From the NCBI GenBank assembly GCA_002336845.1, contig DDEX01000007.1, forward strand, positions 236-14,807: DNA of 14,572 nucleotides, given 5' to 3'. A program made the translations under genes and the position numbers. Positions 1-7,136 of the stretch are shown here, piece by piece (the stretch's first letter is position 1; each line of letters opens with the position of its first letter). The stretch comes from Rhodobacteraceae bacterium UBA1943. GTDB taxonomy: Bacteria > Pseudomonadota > Alphaproteobacteria > Rhodobacterales > Rhodobacteraceae. The notes under the pieces were generated by a model. The model searched no databases and had not been told where the DNA came from. It saw only the letters and a program-made list of their open reading frames with translations.

Positions 1-1
1 G

Positions 2-241
2 GGCTGCTATGTCGGGCAGGAAGTGACCGCCCGGATGAAGCACAAGACCGAATTGCGCAAAGGCCTCGTCCGGCTGCGGATCGAAGGAGCGGCGCCGGTG
101 GGCACCGAGATCCTGTCGGACGGCAAGCCTGCGGGCGTGCTGTTCACCCAATCGGGCGGGCGGGCGCTGGCCCATATGCGGCATGACCGGATGGCCGGCC
201 CGTTGACCGCAGGTACCGCCCGGCTGTTCGCCGAACCCTAA
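2..241 (+). CDS. YgfZ/GcvT-like folate-binding protein, C-terminal part (5' end outside window)
   Basis: The open frame enters from the left edge and ends in TAA at 239-241, giving about 79 C-terminal residues. It begins with GCYVGQEVTAR, the K-G-C-Y-x-G-Q-E signature of the YgfZ/CAF17 branch of the glycine-cleavage T-protein fold. This family binds tetrahydrofolate and helps the assembly or repair of Fe-S enzymes in the cytoplasm. The rest is a small C-terminal beta-barrel region, as expected for the family. Its stop overlaps the stop of the convergent phosphatase gene by four bases, so the two transcripts must read into each other. A GTG at 23 could be taken as a start, but the signature lies upstream of it, so the gene is truncated by the window edge rather than short. 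True GcvT is less likely because of the GCYxGQE motif. Confidence 0.85.
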   Translation, partial: GCYVGQEVTARMKHKTELRKGLVRLRIEGAAPVGTEILSDGKPAGVLFTQSGGRALAHMRHDRMAGPLTAGTARLFAEP

Positions 242-1062
242 CCGGCAAGCGCCGCGAAATCCTGCGCCACGCGCTGCCAGACGGCTTCGCTGCTGGCGGC
301 CAGCAGGACACCACGCTCTCGGCTCAGGTCATAGTCCTGCCCGTCCAGAAAGCGGGCCACGCCCCCCGCCCGCACCACGGCCAGCGCCCCCGCCGCATGA
401 TCCCACGGGTGGGGCACCGGCCCGGACAGCGCGAATTCGGCATATCCTTGCGCGATCAGCCGGTATTCGTGGCAGGCGCAGCGCAGCGTCAGCACCCGGC
501 CATAGCCCAGCCCGGCCAGAACCCCGGCGCGGCGCAACTCCCCCTCGAACAGGCCCGCGGCGAAATAGCCCGTCATCTCGGCCGGGTCGGTCTGGACCGA
601 GGTTGCAAGGCGGCGGCTGTTGCCTGCCGCATCCTGCATCAGAGTCGGACCATCGTCGGTCGCCACGATCCAGTCATCGCAGATCGGATCATAAAGCACC
701 GCTGCCGCCGCCCGGCCATGCCGGACCGCGGCCGCCAGCATCCCGAACAAGGCAAGACCGCGCGCAAAGTTCCAGGTGCCGTCAATGGGGTCCAGAACCA
801 CCGCCTGCGCCTCGGTGGCCATTCTTGCCCGCAAGGCCGGATTCTCGGCAACGCCCTCCTCGCCCAGCACCGGAATTCCCGGCCAATCGCGCGCAAGAGA
901 GGCGATCACATGCGCCTCGGCGGCGGTATCGGCAACGGTCACCAGATCGGCGAAATGGCTCTTCCGATCGATCTGGCCGGGGGCCAGATTGCGAAAGCGC
1001 GGAAGGATTTCCACCCGCGCTGCGACGCGCAACGCATTTATCAGAAGATCAAGCCCTTCCAT
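238..1062 (-). CDS. Inositol monophosphatase family protein
   Basis: 274 residues, normal for the Mg-dependent, Li-sensitive phosphatase superfamily. Metal and substrate motifs are in order: VADTAAE near residue 45, GEEG at 67-70, the hallmark DPIDGTWNF at 91-99 (Asp91 and Asp94 are metal ligands) and the second signature WDHAAG at 220-225. All catalytic residues I expect are present, so it should hydrolyse a phosphomonoester in the cytoplasm. The substrate cannot be read from sequence: inositol-1-phosphate, histidinol phosphate (HisN type) and 3'-phosphoadenosine nucleotides are all used by relatives. The TAG stop (238-240) overlaps the stop of the convergent YgfZ-like gene. The start is the ATG at 1062, with no competing upstream start that would improve the family fit. 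Its promoter must lie in the 234-base gap shared with the divergent small gene at 1297. Confidence 0.9.
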   Translation of the reverse strand: MEGLDLLINALRVAARVEILPRFRNLAPGQIDRKSHFADLVTVADTAAEAHVIASLARDWPGIPVLGEEGVAENPALRARMATEAQAVVLDPIDGTWNFARGLALFGMLAAAVRHGRAAAAVLYDPICDDWIVATDDGPTLMQDAAGNSRRLATSVQTDPAEMTGYFAAGLFEGELRRAGVLAGLGYGRVLTLRCACHEYRLIAQGYAEFALSGPVPHPWDHAAGALAVVRAGGVARFLDGQDYDLSRERGVLLAASSEAVWQRVAQDFAALAG

Positions 1063-1283
1063 GTCACTCCCCTGCGAAAACTGCGGCCAAATATTGGCAA
1101 ATGGTTGATTGGTAGATGTTCTGCCCTATATATGGCCGATCCGCCTGCCTTGATCCGACAAGATACTGTAGCGAACGATTTCAGCTATGCGCCCCGCGCA
1201 TATCTGCCATATGAAAGACGAAACGCCGAATCGTGATCAAATCGTTACAAGCGCAGGACGCGACCGCTAACAAGAGCAATAAC

Positions 1284-1290
1284 AAAGGAG
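1284..1290 (+). promoter_or_regulatory. Strong ribosome binding site for the small gene at 1297
   Basis: AAAGGAG sits six bases before ATG 1297 and only three before GTG 1294. The spacing favours ATG 1297 as the start. Confidence 0.7.
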
Positions 1291-1296
1291 CTCGTG

Positions 1297-1623
1297 ATGC
1301 TGGACACGATTGACAGCACTGCGTTCAACTTCGAGCAAGGAACCCGCGCGCGCAAGCTGTTTGCCGCCGTCGTGCTCGCCGCACTGGATGATGCCATTGC
1401 GGATGACAAGAAGTTCGGCAACGGGCCGGAACAAATCGCTCGCTGGGCGCGTTCGCGCGATGGCCGCGAGGTTCTGTCCTGCGCCGGAATCGACCCCAAT
1501 GAACGGGTGGTCAAGGGTTTGATGGAATTCGTTTCGAAAGGCGTGCGCACCTCGGTTGCACTCAGCCGCGAAGAATCCGAACGCCGCCATGCGATGGAGA
1601 TGGATCAGGCCGAAGCCGCCTGA
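1297..1623 (+). CDS. Small conserved hypothetical protein (DUF6280-like)
   Basis: 108 residues from ATG 1297, chosen over the adjacent in-frame GTG 1294 because the AAAGGAG Shine-Dalgarno is spaced six bases from the ATG. There is no signal peptide or membrane segment. The protein looks soluble, mainly helical and charged, with an acidic Glu/Ala-rich C-terminus. Segments such as ARKLFAAVVLAALDDAIADD, IARWARSRDGREVLSCAGID and GVRTSVALSREESERR recall a family I know only as a conserved Rhodobacterales protein of about 100 residues (DUF6280, from memory). No biochemical function is known to me. The gene is monocistronic: a promoter region of about 230 bases lies upstream and a strong terminator follows 21 bases after the stop. 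Strong RBS and terminator suggest a well-expressed gene. Confidence 0.8.
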   Translation: MLDTIDSTAFNFEQGTRARKLFAAVVLAALDDAIADDKKFGNGPEQIARWARSRDGREVLSCAGIDPNERVVKGLMEFVSKGVRTSVALSREESERRHAMEMDQAEAA

Positions 1624-1644
1624 TCCGGGTTTTATCGCAGTACG

Positions 1645-1671
1645 AAAAAGCGGCCCAAAGGGCCGCTTTTT
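1645..1671. terminator. Bidirectional rho-independent terminator
   Basis: Perfect 12-bp stem with a three-base loop (AAA at 1657-1659). The GC core CGGCCC/GGGCCG is flanked by five A on the left and five T on the right. Because the flanks are A-tract/T-tract, it works as an intrinsic terminator on both strands. It serves the small gene at 1297-1623 (+) and the PopZ-like gene ending at 1698 (-). Confidence 0.9.
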
Positions 1672-1697
1672 GTTTTCGGGGCGGTGGCGTGCAGGGC

Positions 1698-2645
1698 CTA
1701 GTACAGCTCCTCGGTTGCCACGGCACGGGCGATTTCGGCCCGGATCAGTTTGCGGATATTGCGGGTAATCCGCTGCCCCAAGGCGCCCTGCAACTCTTCG
1801 ACGATCAATTCGCGAACCAGATCGCGCAGCGCCTCTTCGCCCATGGCCTGCGCCTCGACCGGATCAAGACGGCCCGCGATTTCGTCGCTCAGTTCCTCAA
1901 CCGCCTCGGCCTCGGCCGCATCGGCCCAGGCAAGATCGGGTTCGATGGTGGGGGTGCCGCGCGCCAGCGTGTCAACCGGCTCATCCTCGCCCTCTTGCGC
2001 CCAGTCGGCAACCTCTGGCTGGTCGTCCGCCAAGGCGGCTTCGATGATCTCGGGTGCGGGCATTTCCGCCCCGGCCTCGGCGATGATCTCAGCAGCAGAC
2101 TCTGCACCCGTGCCAGCCTGTGGCAGCGTTGCCCAAGGGTCGGCCTCGCCTTCGCTGATCGTCGGTTCGTCCTGTACAACCTCGACAACGGGGGTGGGGC
2201 GTGACGGCAGGATCGGATTGAGCAGTTGAACGCGAGGATAGGCGGCAAAGGTCAGCTTTGGCTCTTCATCCTCCCAGTCCCCGTCCCATTCGGCATCTTC
2301 CAGCAGGGCGGCGCCTTCCGGCAACGGCGGCTGTTCATCGCCCGTCTCAGGCTCCCAGTCTTCGGCCCGGGCGTCGACTGCGGCCCCCAGGCCCGCCACA
2401 AGCACCCCGATGGGTGCGGCAGGCTGAACTGTGGCAGATGGAATTGTAGCGGGCGGCAGGCTGACCTCATCGGCCACGACGCGCAGCGCGGGCGTCAGAA
2501 TCAACCGCTCTGACCCCAGGGTCATGTCGCGCCTTTCCAAGGGTGGCCCCCCCCGCACGATCGAGGGTTTGCTGTCTTCCGACACCAGACGCCGAATCGA
2601 GGACAGCACATCCTCGATTTCGACCTTGCTCATGGCTTCAGACAT
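1698..2645 (-). CDS. PopZ-like (DUF2497-like) polar scaffold protein, divergent
   Basis: 315 residues in three parts. The N-terminus (about 6-25) carries VEIEDVLSSIRRLVSED, which matches the short N-terminal helix of PopZ/DUF2497 proteins (MEEILASIRRIISED in Caulobacter, from memory). Residues of roughly 30-265 are acidic, rich in Pro, Ala and Glu, of low complexity and probably disordered. The C-terminus (270-315) is a Leu/Arg-rich amphipathic helical stretch containing RDLVRELIVEEL and IRKLIRAEIARA, similar in position to the PopZ oligomerisation region. PopZ forms polar microdomains that anchor the chromosome origin through ParB and recruit cell-cycle proteins. The gene lies beside tolC and pcm, the neighbourhood I recall for Caulobacter popZ. 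Oddities are its length (Caulobacter PopZ is 177 residues) and the lack of the usual Trp/Pro-containing C-terminal motif. A second in-frame Met (2633) could be the start. Function is inferred from architecture and synteny. Confidence 0.7.
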   Translation of the reverse strand: MSEAMSKVEIEDVLSSIRRLVSEDSKPSIVRGGPPLERRDMTLGSERLILTPALRVVADEVSLPPATIPSATVQPAAPIGVLVAGLGAAVDARAEDWEPETGDEQPPLPEGAALLEDAEWDGDWEDEEPKLTFAAYPRVQLLNPILPSRPTPVVEVVQDEPTISEGEADPWATLPQAGTGAESAAEIIAEAGAEMPAPEIIEAALADDQPEVADWAQEGEDEPVDTLARGTPTIEPDLAWADAAEAEAVEELSDEIAGRLDPVEAQAMGEEALRDLVRELIVEELQGALGQRITRNIRKLIRAEIARAVATEELY

Positions 2646-2704
2646 GCGCGCCCCGTTGTTCTTGCCTTTCGGCCAGTCTAGCCGCCCGGCAAGGGCCTGA
2701 CAAG

Positions 2705-2731
2705 AATTCGCCCCCGCAAGGGGGGCGAATT
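2705..2731 (-). terminator. Rho-independent terminator after tolC
   Basis: 11-bp perfect stem (2705-2715 with 2721-2731) and a five-base loop, starting 20 bases beyond the tolC stop. On the minus strand it ends in GAATTCTTGTC, a modest T-rich tail. It separates tolC from the PopZ-like gene, implying that the latter has its own promoter in 2646-2704 or depends on read-through. Confidence 0.75.
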
Positions 2732-2750
2732 GCGCATCAAATGCGGTAAA

Positions 2751-4136
2751 TCAGTTGCCGATCTTTTTCAGGATGCGGTCCAGCCGCTTGCCCTGGGCAC
2801 TGGCGGGCGGCGCATCCTTGACAGCGTTGTAATACGCCTCGGGGTCATAGGTCGGGATGCCCAGTTTGAGGTGATCGACCGTCAGCAGACCCATCGACGC
2901 CAGCAGGTTATAGACGCCGATATAGCGATCAGCCTCGGCCTGAAGGCGGCTGACACGGGCCGACAGCAGATCCTGCTCCGCGGTCAGCACGTCCAGCGTG
3001 GTGCGCGCGCCAAGCTGTGCCTCTTCGCGAACGCCGTCGAACGCCCGTTGCGCGGCCGAAATCTGCTTGCGCGTCGCATCGATCGACGCCCCGGCCACCA
3101 CCAGATTGGCCCAAGCCTGGCCAACTGTCTGCTCGACCGTGACGGTGGTCTGCAACAATCCGGCTGCGGCCTGGTCCTTGCCTGCCAGCGCCCGGCGATA
3201 GGTGGCCGACTTGCCGCCACCGGCATAAAGCGTCTGGCTCATCGCCAGGCCGATGCCCGAATTGCCAAGGCCGGTCTGGGTATCCTTGTTGACCGAGATT
3301 TCCCCCGAGAGGGTCGGGCCCAGCGTCGTCGCGGCGATCTTAACCGCCAGATCGGCCGCCTTGACCGCGTGCTGCTGCTGGCCAATCGACGGATGGCTGC
3401 GCATGGCAACCGCCTTGGCATCGCCCAGCGACTTGGCAGTGGAGGGCGGGCGCGGCAGGCCTGACAGCCTGTCGGGGTAATGGCCGATGGAGGCCTTGTA
3501 ATTCTCACGCGCAATCATCAACTGGCCCTGCGCGGCGGCAAGGGTGGCTTGTGCCGCCGCCAGCGCGGCTTCGGCTTGCGCCACGTCAGTCTGGGTGATT
3601 TCGCCCACTTCGAACCGGTCACGAGCCGCGCGCAATTCCTGCGTGATCACGCGCACATTCGACTCGCGCAGCCCCACGATCTCTTGCGCCAGCCCCAGGT
3701 TGACATAGGCTGCCACTGCCGAAAGCAGCACCTGCTGCTCAACATTGACCAGCGACGACCGCGTGGCCAACACGCTTTCCCGCGCCGCCTCGACCTGAAG
3801 GCGCCCACGCCCGCCCGCCCAGATCACGATGGATCCGGTGACCGCAAGGCTGGAGGAGGTGGCTTCAAAATTCGGCACCGGCAGGGATGAGGTCGCCGCA
3901 TCGTTGTTATACTTGCGCCACCCGGCCTGGGCCACAAAGTCGATCACCGGACGCAGGTTCGCCACAGCAATCGCCGCATCCTCATCGGCTGCGCGCAGCA
4001 CGGCCTGGTTCTGGTCCAAGAGATGAGAGGTCTTGTAAGCCGACACCAGCGCATCGGCCAGCGTTTCAGCCTGCGCCCCTGTCGAACCGGCCGCGATGCC
4101 CGCGACAAAGCCCAACATCTTCACAATCTTACGCAT
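2751..4136 (-). CDS. tolC: TolC family outer-membrane channel protein
   Basis: 461 residues from ATG 4136, preceded by AGGAAA (about 4144-4149). The open frame runs 19 codons further upstream, but those lack an RBS and would bury the signal peptide. Residues 1-23 form a signal peptide (Arg/Lys start, hydrophobic GFVAGIAAG, cleavage after GAQA). There is no lipobox. The mature protein shows two TolC repeats, each with long Ala/Gln-rich coiled-coil helices, for example EAARESVLATRSSLVNVEQQ and AEAALAAAQATLAAAQGQL. The motifs TLADAL near the mature start, ARDRFEVGEITQTDVAQAEA mid-protein and REEAQLGARTTLDVLTAEQD in the second repeat are typical of the family. It should form a trimeric outer-membrane/periplasmic duct serving RND efflux pumps or type I secretion. 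No inner-membrane partner is encoded here, so it may be a shared channel. It lies 78 bases downstream of pcm on the same strand, probably co-transcribed, and is followed by a terminator. Confidence 0.93.
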   Translation of the reverse strand: MRKIVKMLGFVAGIAAGSTGAQAETLADALVSAYKTSHLLDQNQAVLRAADEDAAIAVANLRPVIDFVAQAGWRKYNNDAATSSLPVPNFEATSSSLAVTGSIVIWAGGRGRLQVEAARESVLATRSSLVNVEQQVLLSAVAAYVNLGLAQEIVGLRESNVRVITQELRAARDRFEVGEITQTDVAQAEAALAAAQATLAAAQGQLMIARENYKASIGHYPDRLSGLPRPPSTAKSLGDAKAVAMRSHPSIGQQQHAVKAADLAVKIAATTLGPTLSGEISVNKDTQTGLGNSGIGLAMSQTLYAGGGKSATYRRALAGKDQAAAGLLQTTVTVEQTVGQAWANLVVAGASIDATRKQISAAQRAFDGVREEAQLGARTTLDVLTAEQDLLSARVSRLQAEADRYIGVYNLLASMGLLTVDHLKLGIPTYDPEAYYNAVKDAPPASAQGKRLDRILKKIGN

Positions 4137-4214
4137 TGCCCGTTTCCTGTTTTGGCCGGGGTTCCCCGGCTCTTCTGCCTCTGGCCGGCCCACGCGGATG
4201 CGCGGGCTGCCCTG

Positions 4215-4868
4215 TCAGAGCGTAAAGCCCCGTTTGGCGGCAAAACCCGGCAGAACCGGGGCCGCAGCATTGAACGCAAAGCGCCAGGTGATCCGGCCGC
4301 CCTCTTTATAGCCAACCTTCGCCGTACCAACCGCGCCTTGCATGAAGATTGCACCGACCCGGCCACCGTCTTTCAGTTGGGCCAAAAGCCCCTCTGGCAG
4401 CGTCTCGACCCCGCCTTCGATGGTGATCACGTCGAACGGGCCATGCTTGGCAGATCCGGCTGCAAGGGCGCCGGTCAGCACCGCCGCATTGTCGGCCCCC
4501 TGCCCCGCAAGTGCCTTGGTCGCCTCGGCGGCCAGCGCCTCGTCTTCCTCGACGGCAACCACCGCCTCGGCCATGCGGGCAATCACGGCGGTGGAATAAC
4601 CAAGGCCCGCCCCCACATCCAGCACCAGTTCGGTCGGCTGAATGTCCAGCGCATCCAGCAGCTTGGCCAGAGTGCGCGGTTCCAGCACCACACGGCCCGA
4701 AGACAGCGCGACATTTTCACCGGCATAGGCAGCCTCTTGCAGGTCGGCTGGCACGAATTTTTCGCGCGGTACCGACAGCATCGCCTCAATGATCGGGTAT
4801 TTCGTGACGTCCGAGGGACGGACCTGCGTATCAACCATCATGATGCGGCGGGCTGAGTAATCGCTCAT
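4215..4868 (-). CDS. pcm: Protein-L-isoaspartate O-methyltransferase family protein
   Basis: 217 residues from ATG 4868. The SAM-binding motif I is LVLDVGAGLGYSTAVIA at 81-97. An N-terminal conserved stretch (RRIMMVDTQVRPSDVTKYPI) and the post-motif segment FDVITIEGGVETLPEGLL (about 142-159) match the alphaproteobacterial branch of the PCMT family. Canonical PCMT repairs isoaspartyl residues in damaged proteins. This branch is diverged around the substrate pocket, so repair activity is an inference. The open frame extends to 5018, but the extra 50 residues look non-coding and would reach back across the divergent promoter region. Starting at Met 4868 gives the length I expect. ATG 4880 (MSSEMSDY) is the alternative, and neither start has a strong Shine-Dalgarno. 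It is followed after 78 bases by tolC on the same strand, a pairing I recall from other Rhodobacterales. Confidence 0.85.
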   Translation of the reverse strand: MSDYSARRIMMVDTQVRPSDVTKYPIIEAMLSVPREKFVPADLQEAAYAGENVALSSGRVVLEPRTLAKLLDALDIQPTELVLDVGAGLGYSTAVIARMAEAVVAVEEDEALAAEATKALAGQGADNAAVLTGALAAGSAKHGPFDVITIEGGVETLPEGLLAQLKDGGRVGAIFMQGAVGTAKVGYKEGGRITWRFAFNAAAPVLPGFAAKRGFTL

Positions 4869-5110
4869 CTCTGAACTCATCGGTCTGATTTTTGCTGATC
4901 CCGTCTTGCCACAGATGCTTGGGCGGGGCAACGGCCTTGCTGACGGCAGAACGATACGGCGGGCGATTTCCGTCGCACTGCGGCACAGGGTCCGCATCTT
5001 GGCCAGGAAACCGGCCATCCGGGCGCGTCATCTGGCAAGGTTCTGTTTATTTCTTGCGCGACTTCGGCCGGTCGGGCATCAAGCACGGACCAAGAATAAC
5101 GGACCTCCCG

Positions 5111-5587
5111 ATGAACCGCATCTGCCATATCGAGATCGACGAAAACGGCCTTGCCCGCCCGACCCCCGAGATCGAGCAGGAACGCAAGGTCGCGATCTTT
5201 GATCTGCTGGAGGAAAACAGCTTTGGCCTGCCCGCACGCGAGGGCCGCGACATTCCCGCTGGCCCCTATCGGCTGGGCCTTGCGATCCGTGAGGGTCGGC
5301 TGGTGTTTTCGCTCGCCTCCGAAGATGCCCATCCGGTGGGAGAGTTCCATCTGTCGCTCGGGCCGTTCCGGCAGGTGGTGAAAGACTATTTCCAGATCTG
5401 CGAAAGCTATTTCGACGCGGTGAAACGCCTGCCCCCCAGCCAGATCGAGGCGATCGACATGGCCCGGCGCGGCATTCACAACGAAGGGGCGCGGGTGTTG
5501 CAGGAACGGCTGGAGGGCAAGGCCCTGGTCGATACCGCCACCGCCCGTCGCCTGTTCACCCTGATCTGCGTTCTGAACTGGGGGTGA
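5111..5587 (+). CDS. UPF0262 family protein
   Basis: 158 residues from ATG 5111 (MNRICHIEIDENGLARPTP), the standard length and N-terminus of UPF0262. The body contains the family-like segments VAIFDLLEENSF, GPYRLGLAIREGRLVFSLA and GPFRQVVKDYFQICESYFDA, then AIDMARRGIHNEGA. It is predicted cytosolic, with no signal peptide or membrane segment. The biochemical function is unknown to me. The longer open frame beginning at 4892 is rejected because the upstream extension lacks family character and lies in the divergent promoter region. The stop overlaps the GTG start of the phosphatase gene by four bases, so the two are translationally coupled. In Rhodobacterales I recall UPF0262 preceded by hisD. 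Here its upstream neighbour is instead the divergent pcm. Confidence 0.92.
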   Translation: MNRICHIEIDENGLARPTPEIEQERKVAIFDLLEENSFGLPAREGRDIPAGPYRLGLAIREGRLVFSLASEDAHPVGEFHLSLGPFRQVVKDYFQICESYFDAVKRLPPSQIEAIDMARRGIHNEGARVLQERLEGKALVDTATARRLFTLICVLNWG

Positions 5588-6045
5588 TCTTGACCGATCT
5601 TCCCCAGGCCGTGCTGTTTTGCTGTGACCATAATGCGGTGCGCTCTCCCATGGCCGAGGCGCTGATGAAGAAATACTTTGGCCGCCGGGTCTATGTGCAG
5701 TCGGCCGGTGTCAAGAATGACATGGAGATCGACGGCTTTTCCGTTGCCGTCTGCAAGGAACTGGGGGTCGAGCTGGATCGTCACCGTTCGCGCAGCTTTG
5801 AGGAAATGCAGGAGATGGGCGACGATCTGGGCCAGTTCGACCTGATCGTGGCCTTGTCGGCCAGCAGCCGCCGCGCGGCGCTGGACCTGACGCGCAACTA
5901 TCACCTTGAGGTGGAATACTGGCCGATCCTTGACCCAACCGCCATCGGCGAAACGCGCGAGGCCAAGCTGTCGGCCTATCGCCAGGCGCGCGACCAGATC
6001 CGCGACCGCATCCTTGACCGCTTTGGCCGTCCGGAAGCCGCCTGA
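5584..6045 (+). CDS. Low-molecular-weight phosphotyrosine phosphatase-like protein
   Basis: 153 residues from GTG 5584, which overlaps the UPF0262 stop. TTG 5590 is a possible alternative start and would give MTDLPQ. The catalytic P-loop C-x5-R-S is seen as CDHNAVRSP (Cys14, Arg20, Ser21) and the general-acid Asp117-Pro118 lies in YWPILDP, so the active site is complete. The P-loop interior differs from the classic CLGNICRS and approaches the CxxNxxRS of thioredoxin-type arsenate reductases, yet there is no ars gene nearby. A protein or small-molecule phosphatase is more likely than arsenate reduction, but substrate is unknown. It is cytoplasmic. It forms a two-gene unit with UPF0262 and ends 12 bases before the convergent LysR stop, with no terminator visible between them. 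Confidence 0.88.
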   Translation: MILTDLPQAVLFCCDHNAVRSPMAEALMKKYFGRRVYVQSAGVKNDMEIDGFSVAVCKELGVELDRHRSRSFEEMQEMGDDLGQFDLIVALSASSRRAALDLTRNYHLEVEYWPILDPTAIGETREAKLSAYRQARDQIRDRILDRFGRPEAA

Positions 6046-6057
6046 CGCAGCGCCCTT

Positions 6058-6939
6058 TCAGGCCAGTTTCAGACCCGCCATGAATTCCATGAAGGCCCGC
6101 AAGGCCGCCGTCATGTGACGGCGCGAGGGATAGATCAGGTTCACCGGCACTTCGGGCAGAAAGAAATCGGTCAGGATCGGCACCAGCCGCCCGTCGCGCA
6201 GTTCGTCGTCGATCATGAACAGCGGCATCATCGCGATCCCCTTGCCGTCCATCGCTGCCGCGCGCACCATCTCGCCGTTGTTGGTCTGAAAGACGGGAAC
6301 GATCTTTTGATGGATCACCTCATTGCCGCGGCGAAACGGCCAGGTGCCGCTGCCGCGCAGGTTGGTGTAATAGATGCTGCGATGGTCCGACAGGTCCGCC
6401 GGTTTCGCGGGCACGCCATGTTCTGCCAGATACCCGGGCGAGGCGACCAGCATCAGGCGAACATCATGCAGATGGCGCGCGAAAAGGCCGGAATCGTCCA
6501 GATCGCCGATGCGGATCACCGCATCGAAACTGTCACCGACAAGATCCGCCCGCTCATCATCCAGCACCGCCTCCAACTGGATCTCGGGGTGCTGTTCGAT
6601 AAAGCGCAACATATGCGGTTGTAACACACGCAAGGTATAAAAGATCGGCGCGCCGATCTTGAGCGGCCCGGAAGGCTGGGCCGAAATCGTGCGCACCGCC
6701 TCGGTCGCGGCATCAAGCTGGGAAAGGATCTCTCGCACCCGCGTGCTGTAATCCAGCCCCACAGCCGTGGGTTTGACCGACCGGGTAGAACGGGTCAGCA
6801 GGCGCGCGCCAAGGCTTTCCTCCAGATCCGAGATGTATTTGCTGCAAAGGCTTTTCGAAATTCCCATGCGTCTGGCGGCTTCGGCAAAGCTGCCCGCATC
6901 AACGATATGCAAAAAGGTTCTTAGAACCGCCGTTTCCAT
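6058..6939 (-). CDS. LysR family transcriptional regulator
   Basis: 293 residues from ATG 6939, the usual LysR length. The open frame extends to 7005, but the upstream 22 residues precede the canonical start METAVLRTFLHIVDAGSF and lie in the leader. The winged helix-turn-helix occupies about 3-62, with the recognition region AEAARRMGISKSLCSKYISDLEE followed by LGARLLTRSTRS. A linker helix leads to the LysR substrate-binding domain (about 88-290). The style is that of the CrgA/DsdC-like group that often controls oxidoreductases or small-molecule catabolism. The effector is unknown. There is no divergently transcribed partner, which is unusual for LysR genes: the gene upstream (7137-7385) is on the same strand and separated by a terminator. 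QorB at 8071 is a possible but unproven target. No good Shine-Dalgarno is visible. Confidence 0.93.
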   Translation of the reverse strand: METAVLRTFLHIVDAGSFAEAARRMGISKSLCSKYISDLEESLGARLLTRSTRSVKPTAVGLDYSTRVREILSQLDAATEAVRTISAQPSGPLKIGAPIFYTLRVLQPHMLRFIEQHPEIQLEAVLDDERADLVGDSFDAVIRIGDLDDSGLFARHLHDVRLMLVASPGYLAEHGVPAKPADLSDHRSIYYTNLRGSGTWPFRRGNEVIHQKIVPVFQTNNGEMVRAAAMDGKGIAMMPLFMIDDELRDGRLVPILTDFFLPEVPVNLIYPSRRHMTAALRAFMEFMAGLKLA

Positions 6940-6954
6940 GAATAGTCGCCTGTG

Positions 6955-7048
6955 CTGCTGTGCAGCAGGAAATGGGGCGGCGACGCTGTGTTGAAAACTG
7001 CCCATTATTCACGCCTGCGTCATCAGTCTGCGCGCGAATGCACAGCAG
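6955..7048. promoter_or_regulatory. Paired inverted sites upstream of the LysR gene
   Basis: CTGCTG-TG-CAGCAG (6955-6968) is a 14-base palindrome-like site 15 bases before the LysR start. A 10-base piece of it, CTGCTGTGCA (6955-6964), recurs inverted as TGCACAGCAG at 7039-7048, 74 bases away. The match extends over CTGT with a one-base gap. The arrangement suits two LysR binding boxes for autoregulation. This is inferred only; no T-N11-A box was confirmed. Confidence 0.35.
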
Positions 7049-7077
7049 ACAGCCCTTGAACGGCAAAGGCAGAATGA

Positions 7078-7110
7078 CAAAGGCACCCGCGGAGCAAGCG
7101 GGTGCCTTTG
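7078..7110 (-). terminator. Rho-independent terminator after the small secreted protein gene
   Basis: 13-bp perfect stem (7078-7090 with 7098-7110) and a seven-base loop, 26 bases beyond the stop of the gene at 7137-7385. The A/T ends allow termination on the minus strand (CCTTTG then TCATTCT). It isolates the LysR gene from its upstream neighbour. Confidence 0.85.
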
Positions 7111-7136
7111 GGCCTGACCTTGGTCATCGGCCGTGA

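Noticed and set aside
397..1236. 279-codon plus-strand open frame over the phosphatase gene
   Set aside because: It is antisense to a gene with complete catalytic motifs, its product has no recognisable domain, and it is explained by high GC.
1174..1246. AACGATTT/AAATCGTT inverted pair upstream of the small gene at 1297
   Set aside because: Eight-base arms 57 bases apart, with no match to a site I know. It is likely chance.
2730..3464. 244-codon plus-strand open frame opposite tolC
   Set aside because: It crosses the tolC terminator and has no motif. TolC is clear on the other strand.
4155..4170. Hairpin GCCGGGG/CCCCGGC between pcm and tolC
   Set aside because: On the minus strand it is followed by CAAAACAGGAAA, not a T-run, so it is not a terminator. 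At most it is leader structure.
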